Below, piece by piece: positions 18,047 to 26,992 of a DNA stretch of 64,000 bases (its first letter is position 1; each line of letters opens with the position of its first letter). The notes under the pieces are model-generated. The model made no database searches. It was not told the DNA's origin and saw only the letters and a list, made by a program, of their open reading frames with translations. Origin of the DNA: Gallintestinimicrobium propionicum. Its GTDB lineage: Bacteria > Bacillota > Clostridia > Lachnospirales > Lachnospiraceae. The translations under genes and the position numbers were made by a program. The stretch lies in the NCBI RefSeq assembly GCF_025567525.1, contig NZ_JAOQJY010000021.1:1-64000 (forward strand). The letters run 5' to 3'.

Positions 18047-19135
18047 TTACAGAATGTATTTTCTCAGCGCGCCGGTGAACTCTGCAATTCTCTGCTCCGC
18101 CAGCTCCTTCACCGTCACATTTTTCATGCTCTCGACATAGCCCTGCTCCTGGCGATACAGCCATCTGGCGTCCTCCGGTCGGATTAAGCCGTAGTGGTTT
18201 GCCGCAATCCAGTCCTCATAGCCGATCGGCAGCTCATAGCCGAGCTTTTCTTCCAGAAGCTTCGGAAAATCGATCTGATCTGCGCGTTCCCGGATGCCCT
18301 CCCAGAACTCCAGCACTTCTTCCACGTGCTCGTGAATCTCATAGCGTCTCGCGCCGCCGTCATAAATGATGCACTTTTCAAACAGCGGGCTGCACATGGA
18401 CAGCGTTTCCCGGCGAAACTCCGGCGCAACAATACCGCCCTTCCAGTAAAAGTCCACGTCCGGCAGGTTGATGCCGGAAACGCCCTTATCCTGGTAGGTT
18501 GCAAAAATTCCTTCATAATATACGGTAATAAAGCCTTCAAATTCCGGCCAGAATTCGCGGATATCCCGGGTCAGATCTTCTAAAATATCAATTCCCTTTG
18601 TACCGCCGATTGTAAAGATGATGATGTTGCGCAGCTTTGCGCCGTGCTCGCGGTAAAAATCTGTCACATAGCGCAGGCAGTGAATCAGCGTCTCGCCGCT
18701 TGCAATAATATCACCGATCATCAGCGTGCTGTCCGGCACCATCGTCAGCTTGCTGTATTTGATTTCCAGCCCGGCGATTTCTTCGTTTTCAAACACGCGC
18801 TCACTGGATAAAAAGCTGATGTCATGCACGCGGATATGCTCCCGGTAGCAACTTTCTTCCAGCGGATAGTTCAACGCACCCCTCAGGATGGAAAGGATAT
18901 TCGCCGTCGTCACTTTTTTCTGCTCCTTCAGATAATACAGCATCTGGGAGGTAGAAGAAATCAGGCAGTTATAAACCTCATAGCCTACGATTTCCGGCGT
19001 GTTGAGCAGCTTTCTCGTCTCCGCCTCCGAAATAATATAGTATTCATTCAAAAAATCAGCTCCGGTCAGCCGATAACAGGCTACGCCCTGTTCATTAAAT
19101 TCCGGTGCAATTTTTACGTCATCCCAGTTTTTCAT
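18047..19135 (-). CDS. Conserved protein with phosphoribosyltransferase-like motif
   Basis: I do not firmly recognise this 362-residue cytosolic protein. The segment STLMIGDIIASGETLIHCL resembles the PRPP-binding loop of type-I phosphoribosyltransferases (two acidic or hydrophobic residues, then a T/S-G-x-T-like stretch). The preceding NIIIFTIGG-type strands fit a Rossmann-like core. The C-terminal third is helical and charged and ends with a domain outside the PRTase fold. It is monocistronic with a good promoter (TTGACG, 17 bp, TAATAT). A role in nucleotide salvage or signalling is possible but not shown. Confidence 0.6.
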   Translation of the reverse strand: MKNWDDVKIAPEFNEQGVACYRLTGADFLNEYYIISEAETRKLLNTPEIVGYEVYNCLISSTSQMLYYLKEQKKVTTANILSILRGALNYPLEESCYREHIRVHDISFLSSERVFENEEIAGLEIKYSKLTMVPDSTLMIGDIIASGETLIHCLRYVTDFYREHGAKLRNIIIFTIGGTKGIDILEDLTRDIREFWPEFEGFITVYYEGIFATYQDKGVSGINLPDVDFYWKGGIVAPEFRRETLSMCSPLFEKCIIYDGGARRYEIHEHVEEVLEFWEGIRERADQIDFPKLLEEKLGYELPIGYEDWIAANHYGLIRPEDARWLYRQEQGYVESMKNVTVKELAEQRIAEFTGALRKYIL

Positions 19136-19192
19136 CGGTTCTTCCTCTTTTAGATGTATTAGAAACAGTCACGGACATTTCTTTCTCTGAAT

Positions 19193-19221
19193 ATATTACC
19201 GGGATTCCGAAATACCGTCAA
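19193..19221 (-). promoter_or_regulatory. Promoter of the PRTase-like gene
   Basis: TTGACG (19216-19221), 17-bp spacer, TAATAT (19193-19198), about 55 nt upstream of the start codon. Confidence 0.6.
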
Positions 19222-19255
19222 GGCAATTAGGGGAGATTCTTTGGAAAAAGAAGAC

Positions 19256-19297
19256 ACACAAAACGGCAGCCAGGATAGGAGGGCTGCCGTTTTGTGT
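19256..19297 (-). terminator. Terminator of the 19.5-kb phosphodiesterase gene
   Basis: A perfect 16-bp stem (ACACAAAACGGCAGCC arm) with a 10-nt loop, followed on the minus strand by a T-rich TCTTCTTTTTCC stretch. The remaining gap up to 19452 holds no gene. Confidence 0.85.
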
Positions 19298-19452
19298 TTA
19301 TATGAGGGGGGAGATAGTGAGTCATTCATCTATCCGTAAAATAGAATACCGAATAAATGTGTCCTCGTTATGTCCAGTTCCTAAAAATGTCCTAAATTTT
19401 ATAAAGGAAAAATAAAATCCGGATAATGAATTTCTTAAGGTTCCAAAAAAGT

Positions 19453-19995
19453 CTAAATTTCAACTGTTTCCCGAACCGTTCCATCCAATTCTTTCCAGAC
19501 CGCCCGGTTTGCTTCCAGAATCATATATCCGCGCCAGCTGTCCTGCTTTGGCAGCGACACAGATCCCGGATTCATGCAGCGAATCCCGTTTTTTACCTCG
19601 TTTCTTGGCACATGGGTGTGCCCTTGCAAAAACAGATCGCCCTCCCGAAGCGGCGGCAACTGCTCTGCCGATGCCAGATGTCCGTGTGTAGCGTACACCA
19701 GTTTCGTTCCAAGGTCGAGCATACAGTAATCCGCCAGAATCGGGAATTCCAATACCATCTGATCCACTTCCGCATCGCAGTTTCCGCGCACGCACAAAAT
19801 TTGATTCTTTTTCGCATTGAGCATGGCGATCACCATCTTCGGGGCATATTCCTCCGGCAGATCGTTGCGCGGACCGTGATACAAAAGATCTCCCAGCAAA
19901 AGCAGCCGATCCGCCTTTTCCCGTTCATATGCGTCAAGCAGCTCCCTGCAATACTTTGCGGAGCCGTGTATATCTGATGCAACCATCCATTTCAT
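19453..19995 (-). CDS. yfcE: Metallophosphoesterase, YfcE/MJ0936 family
   Basis: This 180-residue cytosolic phosphodiesterase has the calcineurin-like metal-binding pattern: ASDIHGS (D-x-H), LLLGDLLYHGP (G-D), VRGNCDAE (G-N-x-D/N), ATHGHL (G-H) and QGHTHVP (G-H-x-H). Family members hydrolyse phosphodiesters with Mn; the natural substrate is not settled. The start MKWMVASDIHGS is typical of the family. A second member of the same family lies near 46.4 kb, so the two probably have different substrates. Confidence 0.93.
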   Translation of the reverse strand: MKWMVASDIHGSAKYCRELLDAYEREKADRLLLLGDLLYHGPRNDLPEEYAPKMVIAMLNAKKNQILCVRGNCDAEVDQMVLEFPILADYCMLDLGTKLVYATHGHLASAEQLPPLREGDLFLQGHTHVPRNEVKNGIRCMNPGSVSLPKQDSWRGYMILEANRAVWKELDGTVRETVEI

Positions 19996-20118
19996 CTTTC
20001 AAATTCCTCATTTCGTAACATCCAAACGCGAGCCGGATATGCTCTGCACTATACCGCCTTTTCCACGCCCGGATACCGTCTGCGCAGCTCCGGCATCGCT
20101 GCTCTCTGCCCTCAGCGC

Positions 20119-20730
20119 TCAGCCCTCGAACAGCCCGGTCGTATCCAGACTGATATCGCAGGTCTTTTCCACGCCGGCTTTCCAGAAATAGCGCTCTTCC
20201 AACGGAATCCAGATCCGTTCAAACATTTCCTCCCGCTCTTCTCCGTTTCTTTTCCGAATCCGTTCCAGCTGTTCCTGTCGGTCAACCGTCAGAAAAATGC
20301 GCAGGTCATAGCTTCTGCGCAGTCTCGGATGACAGGCATAGGAACCCTCGATGATCGTCACTTTTTTCGGAGAAACTATTACCTCGGGCAAAAAACAGAC
20401 TGCGTGCGCGTCATAGGGGCGATAGGAGAATGCCTCTCCTGTGAGCATTGGCTGCAGCACCTCTGTTTCAAACCGCTCATAGTCCACATTTCCACCAGGC
20501 TCCCGCAGGCGCTTGGTCGTGCGCTGATGGGGCTGAAGATAAAAATCATCCATGTGGATCACGTTGCAGTCCAGCTGCTTTTGCAGATCTTTTGCCAGTG
20601 TGCTTTTTCCGGAAGCACAGCGTCCGTCGATCGCCACAAGCAGCGGCTTGTCCTGCCTCACCTGCTGCCGCAGTTTTTCTTCCAGCAGCACCATTACCGT
20701 CGTTATAGGGGTAGTTGTTCTGGTTTCCAT
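20119..20730 (-). CDS. Uridine-kinase-like P-loop kinase
   Basis: This 203-residue protein has a Walker A motif in VAIDGRCASGKSTLA (residues about 30-44) and VIHMDDFYLQ, the D-D-F-Y motif of uridine kinase and phosphoribulokinase-type enzymes. LTVDRQEQLERIRKRNG fits the lid region. It would phosphorylate a nucleoside or small alcohol with ATP; the exact substrate is not readable. The start METRTTTPIT follows GAGGAG by four nucleotides. The gene is separated from the phosphodiesterase by a 120-bp GC-rich gap without a gene. Confidence 0.82.
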   Translation of the reverse strand: METRTTTPITTVMVLLEEKLRQQVRQDKPLLVAIDGRCASGKSTLAKDLQKQLDCNVIHMDDFYLQPHQRTTKRLREPGGNVDYERFETEVLQPMLTGEAFSYRPYDAHAVCFLPEVIVSPKKVTIIEGSYACHPRLRRSYDLRIFLTVDRQEQLERIRKRNGEEREEMFERIWIPLEERYFWKAGVEKTCDISLDTTGLFEG

Positions 20731-20877
20731 AGGTCTCCTCGTTTCCGGGTCATCGTTGAAATCACAATTGAAATTACGTTTCCCTTTTGATTGTATCACA
20801 AACAGAATCTCTCACGCAATCTGAATCGCGATCTTAATCACGCCGTACCTGCTGCAATCGTGCCCCACCGTTCTTTA

Positions 20878-21654
20878 TTATGCAAAAAATTGAAACCCGA
20901 GGACCACAATCCCCAAAACGACTAAAATCACACCGGTCGCACGGTTTAAAGTCTTCGGCGTTGCTTTGTTGGCAAAAACAGCCGCAATCCGTGCCCACAG
21001 CAGCGTAAATACCATACACAGGATCAGCACCGTCCAGTCAGGCGCACCGCCGATGGCGAAATGCGAAACCGATCCGGTAAATGCCGTAAACGCCATGATA
21101 AATACGCTCGTTCCGACTGCAGTTTTTAATTCATAACCCAGCACAGAGGTCAGAATCAACAGCATCATCATGCCGCCGCCAGCGCCGACAAAACCGCAGA
21201 TAAAGCCGATCAGCAGCCCGCAGACAATCGACTGTACCGCACGTTTTTTCGCAGAAACGCCCTGCATTGCCTCCTTGGTTGTCATAACCGGGCGTACAAT
21301 GAATTTAATGCCGAGCAAAAGCGTCATAAACACAGAAAAGCTGCCCATCGTCCTGGAAGGAACCAGGCTGGAAACATAGCTGCCAACCACGGTAAATGCC
21401 AACACGCTTACCATCATAATCAGTCCGTTTCGGATATCCAGATTTTTATTTTTTCCATAGGTATAAGCGGAAACCGCACTCGCAAGCACGTCCGACGCCA
21501 GCGCGATGCCGACCGCCATATACGGATCCATCCCAAGAAACGTAATCAGAACCGGGCTGATGACCGCCGCTGCGCTCATCCCTGCAAAGCCGGTACCAAG
21601 ACCTGCGCCCATTCCCGCAAAAAATGTAACCAATATTGTGATCAGTAACTGCAT
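20878..21654 (-). CDS. TauE/SafE (TSUP) family sulfite/organosulfonate exporter
   Basis: This 258-residue inner-membrane protein has about eight helices and two copies of the TSUP glycine-rich signature (GAGLGTGFAGMSAAAV near residue 16 and IGFICGFVGAGGGMMMLL near 150). Family members move sulfite, sulfonates or other small anions. Its ATG lies one base after the stop codon of the MarR gene, so the two form an operon in which the regulator very likely controls the transporter. The substrate is unknown. Confidence 0.9.
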   Translation of the reverse strand: MQLLITILVTFFAGMGAGLGTGFAGMSAAAVISPVLITFLGMDPYMAVGIALASDVLASAVSAYTYGKNKNLDIRNGLIMMVSVLAFTVVGSYVSSLVPSRTMGSFSVFMTLLLGIKFIVRPVMTTKEAMQGVSAKKRAVQSIVCGLLIGFICGFVGAGGGMMMLLILTSVLGYELKTAVGTSVFIMAFTAFTGSVSHFAIGGAPDWTVLILCMVFTLLWARIAAVFANKATPKTLNRATGVILVVLGIVVLGFQFFA

Positions 21655-21655
21655 C

Positions 21656-22093
21656 TTATCTTTCGTCTCCTTTTATAATCTGATCCAGATTTTTTTCCAT
21701 CTGTGAAAAATATATCGCCAGCTTTTTCTGGTCTTCGTCACTCAAGCCCATCATCAGCCGCTCTGCAAACTCCTGCTGCAGCTCTTTGCCCCGTTTCTGA
21801 ATCGGCAGCGCCTTTTGCGTACAGATCAGCTCCGTTTTGCGGCGGTCCTTTTCCACCGCCTGCCGCTCAATATAGCCGTCCTGCACCAGCTTTTCCACAT
21901 TTACCGAAACCAGGTTCGCCTTGATGTTACGGATTTCCACAATATCGCGTGCCGTTTTATACTCCGGATTATTGTACAAAAACATCAGGATATCAAAGGC
22001 GGTCTGCGGCAGCTTCATTTCCTGGCACAGCGGTCTGCATACCGCCGTATAGGCAAGGGCCATTTTTCTGGCAAACTCGATTTTCAGATTCAT
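21656..22093 (-). CDS. MarR-family transcriptional regulator
   Basis: A 145-residue winged-helix regulator with a recognition helix in YKTARDIVEIRNIKANLVSVN and a wing GYIERQAVEKDRRKTELI (the D-R-R wing typical of MarR). The C-terminal helices would form the dimer. It is the first gene of an operon with the TSUP exporter. The promoter carries dyad sites suited to self-control. Confidence 0.92.
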   Translation of the reverse strand: MNLKIEFARKMALAYTAVCRPLCQEMKLPQTAFDILMFLYNNPEYKTARDIVEIRNIKANLVSVNVEKLVQDGYIERQAVEKDRRKTELICTQKALPIQKRGKELQQEFAERLMMGLSDEDQKKLAIYFSQMEKNLDQIIKGDER

Positions 22094-22118
22094 CCGTCGA
22101 CTCTCCTTCCTTGATTAT

Positions 22119-22176
22119 TTCATTTTTGAACTATTCACTTTTGAAGTAATTATACTTCTTTTTCCAGAAGCGTCAA
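22119..22176 (-). promoter_or_regulatory. Promoter and candidate operators of the MarR-TSUP operon
   Basis: TTGACG (22171-22176) and TATAAT (22149-22154) are spaced by 16 bp. The -10 lies in a dyad GAAGT-N6-ACTTC (22143-22158). Two tandem dyads of form TTCA-N4-TGAA (22119-22130 and 22134-22145, 15 bp apart) follow near the transcription start. This fits MarR autoregulation. Confidence 0.6.
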
Positions 22177-22251
22177 GGGGGTTTTGGAAGAAAGGCGGAA
22201 AAAAGAGCGCACTTCGCAGGAGTCTCCGATATAAAAAAGAATGTGCCTTGG

Positions 22252-22362
22252 CACATTCTCGCGCCGAGGCGCGGTTGCCTCGGCAACCATCTACCCTTGC
22301 GCCGAGTGCGCATCCTCGCGGAGCATTTTTATCGTATGGAAACGAAGTTTCCTATACGATAA
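22252..22362 (+). repeat. Family B repeat, full copy B1
   Basis: A 111-bp GC-rich left part (CGCGCCGAGGCGCGGTTGCC...) is joined to a right hairpin TTTTATCGTAT...ATACGATAAAA with GAA loop. It is nearly the same as the unit at 49751-49862 and abuts a terminator hairpin as that one does. Confidence 0.85.
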
Positions 22363-22364
22363 AA

Positions 22365-22394
22365 GAACTGCCGGAAATCGTTTCCCGGCAGTTC
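22365..22394 (-). terminator. Terminator of the GH3 gene
   Basis: Stem GAACTGCCGG/CCGGCAGTTC with a 10-nt loop. On the minus strand it is followed by TTTTATCG, which is the edge of repeat B1, so the repeat supplies the T-run. On plus it is followed by CCGTTTTTC. Confidence 0.8.
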
Positions 22395-22458
22395 CCGTTT
22401 TTCTTATGAAGTTTTCACCTGAAGTCTTTGCAAAGACTGGGCAGCGCTTATCCTGTCC

Positions 22459-25074
22459 TCACACTACTCTGAAATCCGCCCTCAGCGGCAGATCCCCGGC
22501 ATTCGCCCCCGCGAGCACTGTGAAGTCGCCCGGTTCCACCACCCAGTGATAGGAAGCGTCCAACAGGCGCAGCTCATCAAATCCGAGCGTAAAGTGCAGC
22601 GTCTTTGTCTCTCCTGCTTCCAGCTCCACGCGCTGAAATCCTTTCAGCTCCATAATCGGGCGTACCACGGATGTATAATGGTCATCGACATAAATCTGCG
22701 CCACCGTTGCTCCGGCACGGCTGCCTGTGTTCGTTACGTCTAACAGTACCTCCAGCGATTCGTCCCCATGAATTTCGGAAGCGGACAGCCTCAGATTCTC
22801 AAAGGAAAATGTCGTGTAGGACAGCCCATAGCCGAAGGGATACAGCGGGTTCCAGTCCATCTCAACGTATTTTCGCCCGCCTGCAGGTTTACGGGAATAG
22901 TGGCACGGAATCTGGCCTGCACTGCGCGGATAGCTCATTGTCAGATGTCCGGATGGATTCACATCCCCGAACAGAACCTGTGCCGTTGCCAGTCCACCCT
23001 TTTCCCCGTTAAAGCCTGCTTGTAGAATCGCAGGGATATGCTCCTGCTCCCAGGTACAGGAAACCGGACGTCCCGTATTCATGACCAGCACCACCGGGGT
23101 ACCCGTTTCATACACTGCTTTCAGAAAATCCAGCTGCTTTCCGGGCAGGTTAAGCGTCGTCCGGTCAAAATTTTCTCCGGAGGTTTCTGTCGAATCCCCA
23201 AGTGCCACGATCGCCAGATCGCTTTCTTTTGCGAACCGGATCGCACGGTCGATGGTTTCTTCTCCGTGGTCGTAGCCGAAAATCACCCGCACGCCTCTCG
23301 CATCATTTCTAAATTCCACACGCACATCATATTTTCTGCCGCTCTCAAAGAAAAACGGAACCATCTGGCTTGCTTCCTTATCTTCTCCCCAGCCATCAAT
23401 AACAAGTTCTCCGTCAATATACAGCCGCATACTGTCCGGACTGGATAACCCGATCCTTCCTTCAAAGCTCTTCGGGCTGCACATCGTTGCCGTCCAGCGG
23501 ACGCAGAACTGTCTGGAATCTACTTTATCATCCGGAGCATGGTAGATCCAGTTGAAGTTGATCTGCGAATCGAGTCTCGTCAGAACCGGTTCTCCCGAAA
23601 AATCTGCACCGTTGAAATACTCCGCTGTAAAACCGTAATCGATCTCCGTGATACCCACCGCCGGACGCGGCTTTGCATTGAACCACCATCGCTCCAGCGG
23701 CTTGATCTCTGCACCCAGAATATTGCAGCCCTTGTCGTAGACAATTTCCGGATGTGAGGCATTGGCAGCTGTCTCTACATTCTCCGCCGGAACGCCCAGC
23801 ACCTCCCGGATCCCCTCCAGCAGTGTTACTGCATGGTAATCCGGCTCCATACAATAATCGCCCATAACCGGAAGATTTGCGTTGGGTCCAAGCACCGCTA
23901 TTTTCCGAATGCTCCTGGACAGCGGCAGCATATTATTTTCATTTTTTAACAGGACAACTGTTTTCTGTGCGATTTCCAATGCCTTGTCCTGATGCTCCTT
24001 GCAGTGTACCACCTTAGATTCCAGCGTCTCATCCACATAAGGATTTTCAAACAGTCCGAGCATGTCCTTCACACGCAGCACCCGGGCAGTCGAGGTATCC
24101 AGCTCCTCCATCGTAATGCTGCCATCTGCAAGCATTTCTTTCATCAGTCTCCGATATTCTTCGTGAGAATAATCCGCAAACTGCACGTCAACGCCGGCTT
24201 TGACCGCCTTTTGCAGTGCCTCCTTCGGCGTTGCTGCACTGTGATGCGCCGTATGCTGCATGATGATCGCCGTCATATCAGAGCGTACAAAGCCTGGCAT
24301 TTTATAGGTTCCCCGCAGCACGTCTGTCAGAATTTCATGATCCGATACAACCGGAAAACCATCGATCGAATTGTACGAGCACATCGTATCCGTTGCACCC
24401 GCCTTTACAAATGCTTCCTCAAAGACCGGCATGCAATAGGAAAATACATCATGCCGTCCCATTGTAGTCGGTGCGCAGTTTAATCCGCCGATCGGATTTC
24501 CGTAGCCGGTATAATGCTTCAGTTCTGACGCTACTGTATGGTCGGTTGCAAGATCCTCTCCCTGCAATCCCCGCACAACCGCGGCACCAAGCTTCGAGGA
24601 AAGATAGGTATCTTCTCCGTAGGTTTCCTCCGTCCGCCCCCATCTTGGGTCGCGGGCAAGATCCAGCACCGGAGCCAGCACCTCATGTATATTTTTCGCG
24701 CGGGTCTCTGCCGCAACCATCCGCCCCATATCCTCACACAGTGCCGGTTCAAAAGCACCGGCAAGAGTCAGCTGCTGTGGAAAGATCGTTGCGTCACGGC
24801 GATGCAGCCCATGCAGGGCCTCCTCATGGAACAAAAACGGAATTCCCAGACGTGTTTGTTCTTTTGCATATTTCTGCAGTGCATTATAAACTCTTGCATC
24901 TGCCCGCCGTTTTTCCAGTTTTTCCAGGCATTCCCTGCGCATCGGTTCTTCGATTTTTTCCCAATCGATCCCCATAATATTCGGATCCAGCTCATCCAGC
25001 TTTTCTTCCACTGTCATCTCTGACAATAGCTCTTTGATATGTCTCTCTATCGCTTCTTTGCTTTTCATCTGCAT
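22459..25074 (-). CDS. GH3 beta-glucosidase/beta-xylosidase with PA14 insert
   Basis: This 871-residue enzyme without a signal peptide is probably cytosolic and cleaves beta-linked oligosaccharides from the non-reducing end. The N-terminal barrel has RDPRWGRTEETYGED and the nucleophile Asp in PGFVRSDMTAI. The alpha/beta domain follows (KIAVLGPNANLP), interrupted by a PA14 domain (about 470-610; GFTAEYFNG, RIGLSSPDSMRLYIDG). A fibronectin-III-like end is visible (YPFGYGLSYTTFSFENL). PA14-bearing GH3 enzymes often prefer short beta-glucosides. It lies downstream of the GH13 gene but behind a terminator hairpin, so it may have its own weak promoter. Confidence 0.95.
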   Translation of the reverse strand: MQMKSKEAIERHIKELLSEMTVEEKLDELDPNIMGIDWEKIEEPMRRECLEKLEKRRADARVYNALQKYAKEQTRLGIPFLFHEEALHGLHRRDATIFPQQLTLAGAFEPALCEDMGRMVAAETRAKNIHEVLAPVLDLARDPRWGRTEETYGEDTYLSSKLGAAVVRGLQGEDLATDHTVASELKHYTGYGNPIGGLNCAPTTMGRHDVFSYCMPVFEEAFVKAGATDTMCSYNSIDGFPVVSDHEILTDVLRGTYKMPGFVRSDMTAIIMQHTAHHSAATPKEALQKAVKAGVDVQFADYSHEEYRRLMKEMLADGSITMEELDTSTARVLRVKDMLGLFENPYVDETLESKVVHCKEHQDKALEIAQKTVVLLKNENNMLPLSRSIRKIAVLGPNANLPVMGDYCMEPDYHAVTLLEGIREVLGVPAENVETAANASHPEIVYDKGCNILGAEIKPLERWWFNAKPRPAVGITEIDYGFTAEYFNGADFSGEPVLTRLDSQINFNWIYHAPDDKVDSRQFCVRWTATMCSPKSFEGRIGLSSPDSMRLYIDGELVIDGWGEDKEASQMVPFFFESGRKYDVRVEFRNDARGVRVIFGYDHGEETIDRAIRFAKESDLAIVALGDSTETSGENFDRTTLNLPGKQLDFLKAVYETGTPVVLVMNTGRPVSCTWEQEHIPAILQAGFNGEKGGLATAQVLFGDVNPSGHLTMSYPRSAGQIPCHYSRKPAGGRKYVEMDWNPLYPFGYGLSYTTFSFENLRLSASEIHGDESLEVLLDVTNTGSRAGATVAQIYVDDHYTSVVRPIMELKGFQRVELEAGETKTLHFTLGFDELRLLDASYHWVVEPGDFTVLAGANAGDLPLRADFRVV

Positions 25075-25111
25075 CTTCCTCCAGACTGCAGTCCGTTATA
25101 CAACAAAAAGA

Positions 25112-25152
25112 GCCTTTGAAGGCGTTCTTATCCTAAGAACATTTTCAAAGGC
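25112..25152 (-). terminator. Terminator of the GH13 gene at 25.2-26.5 kb
   Basis: A hairpin with stem GCCTTTGAA...TTCAAAGGC and inner GTTCTTA/TAAGAAC, followed on the minus strand by CTCTTTTTGTTG. It lies 38 nt before the start codon of the GH3 gene and could also attenuate it. Confidence 0.8.
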
Positions 25153-25181
25153 CTTTTGTTCCACATGCTCTTTTCATAGGC

Positions 25182-26480
25182 TCATTCTCCGTTTTCTTTT
25201 ATGATGACCGGGCACATTTTCAAATCAATTTTTCCGTCTTCTATCCGAATCTCCTTTCCATTCACCATATTTGTGTAAGTTCCGTCCTGTATCCCTGCCT
25301 CTACCTGTCCGCATTTCCCTTCAAAGCTGAATATTCCCAAAAGCCTGCCCTTTCCCTGTATCTCCTTATGCTCGCCGATGGCTGCGCCCAAACCTTCATC
25401 AGCCGATAAACGGTAACTGCTCTTCGCAACAACCGGAAGCTTTTTTATCTGATAGAGCTGCCTCAACATATCTGAAATGTCACGGCTTCCATCCAAATTT
25501 ATAACGTCCTTGTTGAACAGATCCGGCCTGGTTTCATTTTGGTTCTCCTGCCCGGCGTAAAGAAGCGTAGCCCCTTTCTGAAAATAAAGAAATGCCGTCC
25601 AGTTACGGAGCGCCGATTCCTTCGGGATGATTTCTTTGGCCCTGTCCTGATCATGATTTTCCAGGTATCTCATCTTTACATAATTGGCAGGGTAAATGTA
25701 TTCCTGCATATTGACTGCTTCCACATACCTTCCCAGCGTACCTTCCCCATTCAGGTACTGCCTGAAATATTTAAAAATATCATAATCATAACACATATCG
25801 AAGGCTTGAAATATCTCCGAATCGGACAGGTTCGTCATTCCCTTTGCCCGCATGTCCACAATAAATTCCGGTTCTACAGATTCGCTGAGCCAGATACATT
25901 CCGGATTGACCCTTGCCACTTCTTCCCGGGCTTTCAGCCAGAACGCAAGGGAAACAAGCGGCGCAACATCACAGCGGAAGCCGTCTACGATGCCGGCCCA
26001 CATTTTCAGCGTATCAATCTGGTAGTCCCATAATTCCTTATTCCCATAATCCAGGTCGACAATATCTCCCCAGTCCCCCACCCGGTTTCCCATCTCCCCT
26101 TCCGGTGTCTTGTAAAAGTATTCGGGATGGTTTTTGGCGAGCCACGAATCCGGTGATGTGTGATTGTACACAATATCCAGCATCACCCTCATTCCCCTTG
26201 TACGGATTCCCTCCACCAGATGCTTAAAGTCATCCATTGTACCCAGTTCCGGATTCACTTTCCTGTAATCGGCAATGGCATAGGGTGAGCCAAGGATGCC
26301 TTTCCGCTTTTCCTGCCCTATGGGGTAGATTGGCAGAAACCAGATGATATCTACCCCCAATCCCTTTATCCTGTCCAAATCCTTTTCTACTTCCAGGAAA
26401 GTACCTTCCTCACTGTAATTTCTCACATATATGGAATAAATAACCTGATTCCTTAAGTCTGTTTTCGTACAATACGCCAC
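25182..26480 (-). CDS. GH13 alpha-amylase-family enzyme
   Basis: This 432-residue intracellular alpha-glucan enzyme has the four GH13 regions. These are LDIVYNHTS, GIVDGFRCDVAP (nucleophile Asp171), IWLSESVE (acid/base Glu200) and YLENHDQDR (Asp277). It is shorter than most glucosidases because the C-terminal beta domain is small. The start is a GTG ten nucleotides after AAGGAAGG. It is the last gene of a cluster with a neopullulanase-like enzyme and an oligosaccharide transporter, so its likely role is trimming of imported maltodextrins or branched dextrins. The exact specificity cannot be stated. Confidence 0.9.
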   Translation of the reverse strand: MAYCTKTDLRNQVIYSIYVRNYSEEGTFLEVEKDLDRIKGLGVDIIWFLPIYPIGQEKRKGILGSPYAIADYRKVNPELGTMDDFKHLVEGIRTRGMRVMLDIVYNHTSPDSWLAKNHPEYFYKTPEGEMGNRVGDWGDIVDLDYGNKELWDYQIDTLKMWAGIVDGFRCDVAPLVSLAFWLKAREEVARVNPECIWLSESVEPEFIVDMRAKGMTNLSDSEIFQAFDMCYDYDIFKYFRQYLNGEGTLGRYVEAVNMQEYIYPANYVKMRYLENHDQDRAKEIIPKESALRNWTAFLYFQKGATLLYAGQENQNETRPDLFNKDVINLDGSRDISDMLRQLYQIKKLPVVAKSSYRLSADEGLGAAIGEHKEIQGKGRLLGIFSFEGKCGQVEAGIQDGTYTNMVNGKEIRIEDGKIDLKMCPVIIKENGE

Positions 26481-26512
26481 AGTATTTCCCTTCCTTTCTT
26501 AATCTGCCATAC

Positions 26513-26992
26513 TTACATCCCATTTGCTCCATACGCCCAAAGTAATACGCTGACAACTTCATAAACTTCCCGGCCTAAATCCAGCGCTGACAGTTCCTGT
26601 ATGATCAATGGATTTTTCCCATACTTTTCTACCAGCCTGTAAATCTGTTCCTTCTGTGTAAAGGAAATCTGCACCTCTTTCAGGAAGTCAAATATCTCCT
26701 GCCTGTAGTCCGTCTCTGAGACCTGCGGCGGCTCTTTCCAGTCAATAGTGAGCAAGGCGGTTATGGCTGCATTGTAGCCAATATGCTCTGGACGAACGCG
26801 GCCATCTGCTATCTGCGGTATCTGATGGGGGACAGAGCGCACTAGTGTCCGGCTCAACACCATCCCAGCCAACGTGGCAACATCCACCAAACGACAGTCC
26901 TACGTCGCCCCGGTCTGGAGAGGACTGGAACACAACATCCCCATCGCCACCGGCAAGCCGATGATGATGGGGATGAAAAGCACTGTCTTCAT
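26513..26992 (-). pseudogene. Interrupted unrecognised ORF between two GH13 genes
   Basis: An ATG overlaps the TGA of the GH13 gene at 26992 (TGATG) and opens a frame starting MKTVLFIPIIIGLPVAMG, which looks like a membrane helix. After 30 codons there is an in-frame TAG. The same frame then continues for 125 codons with no further stop to 26513, ending in a helical segment (FTQKEQIYRLVEKYGKN). The coupling to the upstream gene and the long open frame on both sides of one stop suggest a recently broken gene, but the family is unknown. The first 250 bp look GC-richer than the flanks, so a foreign insert is another option. Confidence 0.4.
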
